NCBI GenBank assembly: GCA_013042255.1
Contig: JABDQK010000135.1
Coordinates: 1-5,969, forward strand
DNA: 5,969 nucleotides
Source of the DNA: Flavobacteriaceae bacterium
Lineage (GTDB): Bacteria > Bacteroidota > Bacteroidia > Flavobacteriales > Flavobacteriaceae
Direction of reading: 5' to 3'
Shown: positions 1 through 4,899 of the stretch, one piece after another
How the letters are laid out: every line of letters begins with the position of its first letter
Position numbering within the stretch: position 1 is the first letter of the stretch
Program-made: the position numbers and the translations under genes
Notes under the pieces: model-generated
The model's database searches: none
What the model was told of the DNA's origin: nothing
What the model saw: only the letters and a program-made list of their open reading frames with translations

Positions 1-1
1 C

Positions 2-178
2 AACATAATCAATGCCCAAAACCTAAAATGGACAACACTAACAGAATCCTTGAAAATAGATAGATTATTGCAGAACATGGCACAAGTATTATCTGCACTA
101 AATCAAAGCTCCTTTCACAAGGTGGGAACACCTTTCGCCAAGAATAAAAAACTCAAATTAAGAAGGAGTAATTTTTAG
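2..178 (+). CDS. C-terminal fragment of an unrecognised protein (5' end outside window)
   Basis: A reading frame is open from the left edge for 58 codons and ends at TAG 176-178. The other two forward frames close early in this stretch (TAA at 6-8 in one, TAG at 61-63 in the other). The fragment has mixed composition with a hydrophobic/polar pattern typical of helices (around KIDRLLQNMAQVLSAL) and ends in a very basic tail (KNKKLKLRRSNF). I do not recognise a family. An open run this long can occur by chance in AT-rich DNA, so the call rests only on the open frame and its protein-like composition. It reads toward the transporter gene, with about 280 non-coding bases between them. Confidence 0.4.
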   Translation, partial: NIINAQNLKWTTLTESLKIDRLLQNMAQVLSALNQSSFHKVGTPFAKNKKLKLRRSNF

Positions 179-460
179 TACATAGGTTAATATTTTCGTA
201 AGATTTGGATTACCAAGTTGAAGAATGGTCGATAACTAGACAACTTTTTTCGGCAAAATGCAGTGCTTTGATTAAGAATTCGACGAATGACTGCATAATT
301 GTTAAAGAAAGAGGTTATTCATCGAGAATCTGATATTTGTTTTCTTAAAATACCCCTGTTATTTTTTCATAGGTTCTTCTAATCGCCCGGTATCAGGGAT
401 ATCGGCAATACTTCGCTAAAAAGGCCTACATTTATCAGCATCATCAATTTTTTTAAAAAA
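179..460. other. Gene-free intergenic region upstream of the transporter
   Basis: No convincing reading frame is present on either strand. The sequence is AT-rich and probably holds the transporter promoter. I found no clean match to the Bacteroidota promoter pattern (TTG, 17-23 bp, TAnnTTTG). The nearest is GATATTTG near 331-341, but it has no TTG at a proper distance. I also see no strong hairpin followed by a T run, so no terminator can be assigned to the gene fragment on the left. Confidence 0.5.
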
Positions 461-1813
461 ATGGAACATATCTCAATCAGTTCGGTAAAACCACGACTAT
501 CATTTTGGCAGATTTGGAATATGAGCTTTGGTTTTCTGGGGATACAATTTGGATTTGCCCTGCAAAATGCCAATGTCAGTCGAATTTTTGAAACCCTGGG
601 TGCTTCCAAGGATGAACTTCCCATCCTATGGCTCGCTGCGCCCGTGACAGGTTTGTTGGTACAACCGATCATTGGATACTACAGCGACCGTACCTGGCAT
701 AAAAAATGGGGAAGGCGACGACCTTTCTTTGCTATAGGGGCCATTCTGGCCACCCTGGCCTTGTTTCTTATGCCCAATTCCACAGCGCTCTGGATGGCTG
801 TGATTATGCTGTGGCTATTGGATGCCTCTATCAATATAAGTATGGAACCTTTTCGGGCCTTTGTGGGCGACATGCTCCCCAATGAGCAACGTACCAGTGG
901 CTTTGCCATGCAAAGCTTTTTTATAGGTCTGGGGGCCATTATCGCTTCTGCCCTGCCCTGGATCTTTACTAATTGGTTCGGCATCAGTAATATTGCTGCT
1001 GATGGTGGAATTCCCGATTCGGTAAAGTGGTCTTTCTATCTGGGAGGTATTGCTTATTTCTGCGCGGTGATGTGGACGGTATTGAAAACAAGTGAATATC
1101 CGCCTGATGATCTGGAACAACTTAAGGCAGAAAACGCCAGTAAGGGAATTTTTGGTGGTTTGATGGAATCTTTTCTTGGGATTTTTAATATGCCGAAGAC
1201 CATGATACAACTGGCTTTTGTTCAATTCTTCTCCTGGTTCTCACTATTTGCTATGTGGATTTACACCACCTCGGCCGTCACCAGCCACGTCTATGGCACA
1301 TCAGATACGAGTTCGGTACTTTACAATGAAGGCGCCGACTGGGTAGGGATTTGCTTTGCGATTTATAATGGAATTGCAGCACTTGTAGCCTTTCTGCTTC
1401 CCGTCATCGCTAAAAAGGTAAGCAGGCGCATTACTCATTTGCTGGCTCTTGTCTGTGGAGGAATTAGTTTATTATCCATTTATTTTATTACGGATCCCAA
1501 TATGTTATTGGTGGCTATGATAGGGGTTGGTATTGCATGGGCCAGTATACTGTCTATGCCCTATGCCATGCTATCGAGTATCCTGCCTGCCAATAAAATG
1601 GGATATTATATGGGGGTCTTTAACTTCTTTATTGTTATCCCCCAGATCGTCGCAGCAGGTATACTGGGCTTTATGTTAAAGACTTTCTTTGGAAATGTTT
1701 CCATCTATGCCTTAATCATAGGTGGGGTTTCCATGCTACTTGCCGGACTTCTCTGTCTTATCGTGGAAGACCGGGATGTGGCTGTAGATTTAGGAAAAAA
1801 GCAGGTTAAATAA
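461..1813 (+). CDS. MFS/GPH-type sugar transporter, SLC45-like
   Basis: A 450-residue inner-membrane protein with about 12 hydrophobic segments and a hydrophilic central loop around residues 210-230, as expected for a major facilitator. The family signature is the loop after the second helix: GYYSDR at 72-77 followed by WGRRRPFF at 83-90, the R-x-GRRRPF pattern shared with SLC45/plant sucrose carriers and bacterial relatives. Later motifs typical of this group are SMPYAMLSSILP at 365-376 and GYYMGVFNFFIVIPQI at 381-396. Known members are proton-coupled carriers of sucrose, maltose or similar disaccharides; the substrate here is not determined. The ATG follows an A-rich tract (TTTAAAAAA), usual for Bacteroidota starts, and gives a short cytoplasmic N-terminus before the first helix. 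No sugar phosphorylase, phosphomutase or SusC/D gene is adjacent within the window, so context does not identify the sugar. The frame is intact with a normal length. Confidence 0.88.
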   Translation: MEHISISSVKPRLSFWQIWNMSFGFLGIQFGFALQNANVSRIFETLGASKDELPILWLAAPVTGLLVQPIIGYYSDRTWHKKWGRRRPFFAIGAILATLALFLMPNSTALWMAVIMLWLLDASINISMEPFRAFVGDMLPNEQRTSGFAMQSFFIGLGAIIASALPWIFTNWFGISNIAADGGIPDSVKWSFYLGGIAYFCAVMWTVLKTSEYPPDDLEQLKAENASKGIFGGLMESFLGIFNMPKTMIQLAFVQFFSWFSLFAMWIYTTSAVTSHVYGTSDTSSVLYNEGADWVGICFAIYNGIAALVAFLLPVIAKKVSRRITHLLALVCGGISLLSIYFITDPNMLLVAMIGVGIAWASILSMPYAMLSSILPANKMGYYMGVFNFFIVIPQIVAAGILGFMLKTFFGNVSIYALIIGGVSMLLAGLLCLIVEDRDVAVDLGKKQVK

Positions 1814-1912
1814 TCAATTCAGCAAGAAGTTTTTACAGTTCGGTAGATCTTTTTTACCCGGGCCGGGGAGTATGCACACCTTTGATGCATGTTAAACAAT
1901 AAACCCGGAATT

Positions 1913-2332
1913 ATGAAAAATTTATCGTTAGTATTTGCTTTTGCATTTCTCTCTCAGCTCAGCTTTGCACAGGAAACCCAAGGCGCTGATATCGTCGTCA
2001 CAATTGAAAATGTTTTAACAGACGGAGGACAGGTATATGCCGCCTTGCACACAGCTGAAACTTTTATGCAAAGTGACGGAATCGATTTTGACGTAACTGA
2101 AGGCAAAAAAGGAACTCTTCGCTTGAATTTCAAAGGAGTGAAACCCGGAACTTATGCTGTAATGGTTATGCACGACCTGAATGGCAATAACCAAATGGAC
2201 TTCGACAACAACGGCATGCCCAAAGAAAGCTACGGCATGTCGGGCAATAATATGCATATGGGCCCTCCCACCTTTGATGCAGCCAAGTTTGAGGTTACAG
2301 AGGAAGATCTGGAGCTGAATATCAGATTTTAA
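1913..2332 (+). CDS. Secreted DUF2141-family protein
   Basis: A 139-residue protein beginning with a clear Sec signal peptide (MKNLSLVFAFAFLSQLSFA, probable cleavage after A19). The mature part looks like a small beta-sandwich. The DUF2141 pattern is visible: LNFKGVKPGTYAVMVMHDLNGN at roughly 71-92, then the DFDNNGMPKESYGMSGN stretch at 96-112, where the conserved G-x-P-K-E-x-Y-G motif sits at 101-108. The family is common in Bacteroidota and its function is unknown; a periplasmic or outer-surface location is inferred from the signal peptide. The D-L-N-G-N-N-Q-M-D stretch (88-96) resembles a calcium loop but is a normal part of this family. I chose ATG 1913 over the in-frame ATG at 1889 because it puts the basic residue and hydrophobic core at the true N-terminus. 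It starts 99 bases after the transporter with no terminator between, so cotranscription is possible. Confidence 0.85.
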   Translation: MKNLSLVFAFAFLSQLSFAQETQGADIVVTIENVLTDGGQVYAALHTAETFMQSDGIDFDVTEGKKGTLRLNFKGVKPGTYAVMVMHDLNGNNQMDFDNNGMPKESYGMSGNNMHMGPPTFDAAKFEVTEEDLELNIRF

Positions 2333-2343
2333 CTTTTAGATGC

Positions 2344-2370
2344 AAGCCCACTGAAGTGGGCTTTTTTTTT
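2344..2370 (+). terminator. Rho-independent terminator after the DUF2141 gene
   Basis: An 8-bp stem, AAGCCCAC pairing with GTGGGCTT around a TGAA loop, runs into nine consecutive T residues (2362-2370). It begins 11 bases after the stop codon. It should end transcripts coming from the transporter and DUF2141 genes and isolate the lipoprotein gene that follows. Confidence 0.9.
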
Positions 2371-2485
2371 CAAAATACTCTCATCTTTAAAATGTTCTCA
2401 TGTGCCAATCCAAATTGTTTTTTCGCAATGAATCAGGAATTAGGTCGTTGTAGTTGTTGTATAAAAGAACTAAAAGATCAAAATT

Positions 2486-2953
2486 ATGAAATTCGAAGCC
2501 TTTAAAAATTTCGGCTTTTCAGGTGGAGCAAAAATGGTGATGCTATTACCTTTTTTTGTATTATTTATGGCTTGTAGCAATGATGATGAATCATTTGCAC
2601 GGGTAACTGTTAACGGCGATGTCCTGTTTGAGGATGTATCTGATTTTAACGGAGACATAGATGCCAGCTTTGTTGGAAACGGCGGTTCGGTCACACGTTC
2701 GTTTATTTGGAATAATAACCTGAGTACTGCTGATTATAATGCAGATATCACAGCAACTTCTGCCGGCAGCTTTCAAATGATTGTCGAGGATTCTCAGGGA
2801 GTAGTTGTTTTAGATAGGACGATACAAGGAGGAACGGAGCCGGATTCCATTGATGGCGTCACTTCTTCCGGTTCATCAGGGATTTGGACAGTTACTATAA
2901 TTTTAATTGACTTTAATGGAGATGGAAGTTTCTCTCTGAGTGAGGGTACCTAA
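2486..2953 (+). CDS. Lipoprotein of unknown function, probably surface-exposed
   Basis: A 155-residue protein. The N-terminal hydrophobic stretch (MVMLLPFFVLFMAC, 17-30) ends in a lipobox-like LFMAC, with lipidation expected at C30. F at -3 is less usual than L. The residues after the cysteine, SNDDE, fit the acidic lipoprotein export signal described in Flavobacteriia that directs lipoproteins to the cell surface; this is inference. The mature part is rich in D, N, G, S and T with alternating hydrophobic residues, suggesting beta structure. Near the C-terminus, D142-x-N144-x-D146-G-x-F149-x-x-x-E153 matches the spacing of an EF-hand-type calcium loop, and DFNGDID at 53-59 is a weaker echo. 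I do not recognise the family. The start could also be the ATG at 2534 (residue 17), giving a shorter signal peptide without the 16 preceding residues. It lies between two terminators, so it is probably transcribed alone. Confidence 0.75.
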   Translation: MKFEAFKNFGFSGGAKMVMLLPFFVLFMACSNDDESFARVTVNGDVLFEDVSDFNGDIDASFVGNGGSVTRSFIWNNNLSTADYNADITATSAGSFQMIVEDSQGVVVLDRTIQGGTEPDSIDGVTSSGSSGIWTVTIILIDFNGDGSFSLSEGT

Positions 2954-2969
2954 ATTAACTTACAGAAAT

Positions 2970-3010
2970 AAAAAAGCCCTGTATGGATTACCGTACAGGG
3001 CTTTTTTTTT
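2970..3010. terminator. Bidirectional terminator between the lipoprotein gene and dps
   Basis: The stem GCCCTGTATGG (2976-2986) pairs with CCGTACAGGGC (2991-3001) around an ATTA loop, with one T/G wobble. It is flanked by A6 on the left and T9 on the right, so the same hairpin gives a U-tract for transcripts from either side. The two genes are convergent. The stop codon of dps (TAA, complement of 3009-3011) uses the last T residues of the tract. Confidence 0.92.
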
Positions 3011-3488
3011 AAATTTCTTCCGCCAGCCAGGCTTTCATCATCCAGACCGTTTTTTCCTGTTCTGTGATAAAATCACTCATCATCGAATTTGTCCCCTCAT
3101 CATTCGCCTCATCAGAAGCATCAAGGATGCGCCTTTCTATTTTGAGTAGCTCTTTCAGGGAATCGACAATAAGTCGGATAGCCTTCTCATCAACAGTAAC
3201 ATTTTTTCCCTGAGGCACTTTGGCAATCTCAATGTAATCCTCAAAGGTATGCAGGGGCACTTCCCCCAGGGTTAAGATTCTCTCCGCTACCATATCTACT
3301 TTCAGGTTAGCATCATCGTATAACTCCTCGAACTTCACATGGAGATCAAAGAATCGCTTCCCTTTGATATTCCAGTGGATCCCCCTGAGATTCATATAAT
3401 ACCGCTGAAAATTGGCCAGTAAAACATTGAGTTCTTTTCCTAATTCACGAGACTGTTTTGCATCCAGTCCAATACTGTTTAATTCCAT
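3009..3488 (-). CDS. dps: Dps-family DNA-protection/ferritin-like protein
   Basis: A 159-residue mini-ferritin of normal family length. Dps proteins assemble as dodecamers, oxidise Fe(II) with hydrogen peroxide at inter-subunit sites and store the iron, limiting hydroxyl-radical damage in the cytoplasm. The ferroxidase ligands are visible in the classic spacing: H38 (in RGIHWN), H50 (in FDLHVKFEELYDD), D65 and E69 (in KVDMVAER). The C-terminal helices (RLIVDSLKELLKIERRI, then TEQEKTVWMMKAWL) complete the four-helix bundle. I chose ATG 3488 because homologues begin with an MxLNxIGL-like segment and the start is preceded by A-rich AATCAGATAAA. An ATG six codons upstream (3506) is possible. The N-terminus lacks the lysine-rich tail that gives E. 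coli Dps its DNA binding, so tail-mediated binding is unlikely. The gene is divergent from oxyR across 96 bp and is probably peroxide-induced. Confidence 0.95.
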   Translation of the reverse strand: MELNSIGLDAKQSRELGKELNVLLANFQRYYMNLRGIHWNIKGKRFFDLHVKFEELYDDANLKVDMVAERILTLGEVPLHTFEDYIEIAKVPQGKNVTVDEKAIRLIVDSLKELLKIERRILDASDEANDEGTNSMMSDFITEQEKTVWMMKAWLAEEI

Positions 3489-3504
3489 TTTATCTGATTT
3501 TAGC

Positions 3505-3568
3505 ATAAATTTATCACATAAATAACAGCTAACTTCATAGGTTTTATCGATAGTTTTTATAAATTTAT
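3505..3568. repeat. Two identical 10-bp palindromes in the dps-oxyR intergenic region
   Basis: ATAAATTTAT occurs at 3505-3514 and again at 3559-3568, 54 bp start to start. Each copy is a perfect palindrome and contains TAAATTTA, which matches seven of eight positions of the Bacteroidota -7 pattern TAnnTTTG when read on either strand. The copy at 3506-3513 could serve as the dps -7 element, with a very short leader to ATG 3488. They may therefore be promoter elements, a paired binding site, or chance in AT-rich DNA. Confidence 0.4.
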
Positions 3569-3573
3569 TGCGT
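3537..3573. promoter_or_regulatory. Candidate OxyR operator between dps and oxyR
   Basis: The E. coli OxyR site is four ATAG/CTAT-like elements, each separated by 7 bp. Here the elements are ATAG (3537-3540), CGAT (3548-3551), ATAA (3559-3562) and GCGT (3570-3573), with 4, 3, 3 and 1 matches of 4. The first spacer, GTTTTAT, also has the preferred T at position 2 and A at position 6, so the left half matches nine of ten specified bases. The right half is weak. It lies 49 bp upstream of the dps ATG and 11 bp before the oxyR ATG, which suits activation of dps and autoregulation of oxyR. This is a by-eye match to a proteobacterial consensus. Confidence 0.45.
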
Positions 3574-3584
3574 AACACTATACT

Positions 3585-4523
3585 ATGACGATTACACAAT
3601 TACAATATGTTTTAGCCGTGGCCGAATATCAGAATTTTACCCTGGCGGCGGAGAAGAGTTTTGTTACTCAGCCTACCCTGAGTATGCAGGTTCAAAAATT
3701 AGAAGATGAATTGGACGTCCGGATTTTCGACCGCAGTAAAAAGCCTATTTCCATCACCGAGGCAGGAAAGAAAATCGTGGCACAAGCAAAGAATATTGTT
3801 AATGAGGCGAAACGGATCAAGGATATTGTTGACCAGGAAAAGGGGTTTATCGGGGGGGAATTTACCCTGGGAATTATTCCTACGGTTATGCCCACCCTGT
3901 TACCCATGTTTTTGAAGACGTTTATCAATAAGTATCCAAAGGTTAATCTGGTGATACGGGAACAGAACACTGAAAGCCTTATACGCAACCTTCAGGACGG
4001 GCACCTTGATGCGGGAATTGCCGCGACTCCTCTTGATATTGAGTTTATTACAGAGCGCCCTTTGTATTATGAACCCTTTGTAGGGTATGTACCCAAGAGC
4101 CACAGACTTAGCAAGGAAGACAAACTCGATCCCGAATTACTGGATATACGCGATATACTGCTTTTGGAAGACGGGCATTGTTTTCGGGAAGGTGTGGTTA
4201 ATTTGTGTAAGGCATCGAAAAATTTCGAAGATCACTTCCATTTGCAGAGCGGCAGTTTTGAAACCCTGGTCAATCTTGCTAACGAAGGATTGGGAATGAC
4301 ACTCTTACCCTATCTCAATGCTGTTGACCTGGATGAGCGAAAGAAATCAAATTTAAAGTATTTTCAGGAGCCCTCTCCTGCCCGTGAAATAAGTCTGATC
4401 TACCACAAAAAAGAATTGAAACTTCATATCACCAATGCATTAAGGGAGGTTATTGCCTCTGTAATTAGGGGCGCTATAAAATTTCAGGACGTAAAAATCG
4501 TCAGTCCGCTTTCACAAAACTGA
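3585..4523 (+). CDS. oxyR: Peroxide-sensing LysR-type regulator OxyR
   Basis: A 312-residue LysR-family regulator, close to the 305 of E. coli OxyR. The N-terminal winged helix-turn-helix is at about 1-60, with the recognition region FTLAAEKSFVTQPTLSMQVQ at 18-37. A linker helix follows (to about 88), then the two-lobed sensing domain. The OxyR hallmark is EDGHCFREGVVNLC: C199 (peroxidatic) and C208 (resolving) are nine residues apart and fall at exactly the E. coli numbers. T100 (in GIIPT), T129 and H198, the residues that position peroxide in characterised OxyR structures, are also in place. On oxidation a C199-C208 disulfide switches the tetramer to an activator of defence genes. The start is ATG 3585; all HTH elements lie downstream of it. 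It is divergent from dps, its probable target, and followed by a bidirectional terminator. OxyR is fairly certain over other LysR members because of the cysteine pair. Confidence 0.95.
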   Translation: MTITQLQYVLAVAEYQNFTLAAEKSFVTQPTLSMQVQKLEDELDVRIFDRSKKPISITEAGKKIVAQAKNIVNEAKRIKDIVDQEKGFIGGEFTLGIIPTVMPTLLPMFLKTFINKYPKVNLVIREQNTESLIRNLQDGHLDAGIAATPLDIEFITERPLYYEPFVGYVPKSHRLSKEDKLDPELLDIRDILLLEDGHCFREGVVNLCKASKNFEDHFHLQSGSFETLVNLANEGLGMTLLPYLNAVDLDERKKSNLKYFQEPSPAREISLIYHKKELKLHITNALREVIASVIRGAIKFQDVKIVSPLSQN

Positions 4524-4544
4524 AAGCAGCGCGTGAAGAATATC

Positions 4545-4577
4545 AAAAAAAAAAGCTGCCCTGGGGGCAGCTTTTTT
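4545..4577. terminator. Bidirectional terminator between oxyR and the 65-aa gene
   Basis: The stem GCTGCCC (4555-4561) pairs perfectly with GGGCAGC (4565-4571) around a TGG loop. A10 lies on the left and T6 on the right, and A/T pairs extend the stem. It serves the convergent oxyR and the small - strand gene. As with dps, the stop codon of the - strand gene (complement of 4576-4578) uses the end of the T tract. Confidence 0.92.
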
Positions 4578-4773
4578 ATGCTTTTATATAAATTAAACTT
4601 TCTCGTAATTCTGGTTTGTCGGTTATAAACCCTAGTAACCAGTGTTTTAGTTCTTCAATTTCATAGGGTAACAGCTTTGAAATTGCTTTTTTTAGTTCTT
4701 TGCTGAATAACTTTGCATCGAAACTAACTTTCTGAAGTACCGTTTTGTAATACTCCAACATAGCTCTAGCCAT
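4576..4773 (-). CDS. Small conserved-looking protein of unknown function (65 aa)
   Basis: A 65-residue protein, predicted soluble and almost entirely helical, with no signal peptide or membrane segment. Visible blocks are LEYYKTVLQKVSFDAKLFSKELKKA (6-30), an amphipathic helix rich in lysine; LLPYEIEELKHWL (34-46), an acidic helix; and a short tail PELRESLIYIKA (54-65). I cannot name a family or function. Evidence that it is a real gene: a protein-like amphipathic pattern, its own terminator immediately at the stop codon, and a 126-bp divergent intergenic region ahead of it that can hold a promoter. The start at 4773 (MARAML) is preceded by AAAATACACATGT; the ATG at residue 5 is an alternative. 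It is convergent with oxyR, but nothing in its sequence ties it to oxidative stress. Confidence 0.72.
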   Translation of the reverse strand: MARAMLEYYKTVLQKVSFDAKLFSKELKKAISKLLPYEIEELKHWLLGFITDKPELRESLIYIKA

Positions 4774-4865
4774 ACATGTGTATTTTAGTTAGACTGTTTA
4801 AACGAAATTAACAAAAAAAGGTGTTCGTTATTGTACGTGATTGGTTAAATATTAGATAATTTCAC

Positions 4866-4883
4866 CCATTAATCGATGAATGG
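4866..4883. promoter_or_regulatory. Imperfect 18-bp palindrome upstream of the PBP4-like gene
   Basis: CCATT-A-ATCGAT-G-AATGG reads as an inverted repeat with only one mismatched pair (A/G), ending 16 bases before the carboxypeptidase ATG at 4900. The perfect dyad and lack of a loop fit a dimeric-protein operator better than a hairpin, and no T run follows. No regulator is identifiable from the sequence. I cannot locate a promoter with confidence: TTG 4831-4833 and TAATTTCA 4857-4864 are a weak pair with 23 bp spacing. Confidence 0.35.
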
Positions 4884-4899
4884 CACAATAGTCCGATAA

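Noticed and set aside
679..1225. Open frames of 101 and 136 codons on the - strand inside the transporter gene
   Set aside because: They lie fully antisense to a clear MFS gene, have no recognisable domains and look like codon-usage shadows.
1857..1890. GC-rich CCCGGG-CCGGGG patch and a possible -7 element (CACCTTTG) ahead of the DUF2141 gene
   Set aside because: The symmetric GC patch has no usable loop and no matching T run, and the -7 candidate lacks a TTG at 17-23 bp, so neither a terminator nor a promoter could be supported.
1889..1912. Earlier in-frame ATG for the DUF2141 gene
   Set aside because: It adds eight residues ahead of a complete signal peptide; the ATG at 1913 gives a standard Sec signal.
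2428..2505. 25-codon + strand frame with a CSCC cluster overlapping the lipoprotein start
   Set aside because: It is too short, has no ribosome-binding evidence and overlaps the better supported lipoprotein start in another frame.
2940..3149. 69-codon + strand frame spanning the terminator and the end of dps
   Set aside because: It reads through a strong hairpin terminator and antisense to dps; its composition is not protein-like.
3552..3573. Possible PerR-like or Fur-like box around TTTATAAATTTATTG
   Set aside because: It does not fit the 7-1-7 inverted-repeat arrangement and is explained by general AT richness; the regulator present next door is OxyR.
3489..3599. Upstream extension of dps by 37 codons to an ATG at 3599
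   Set aside because: It would overlap the oxyR start and erase the intergenic region; the extra residues do not resemble a Dps N-terminus, and the 159-aa form has the normal family length.
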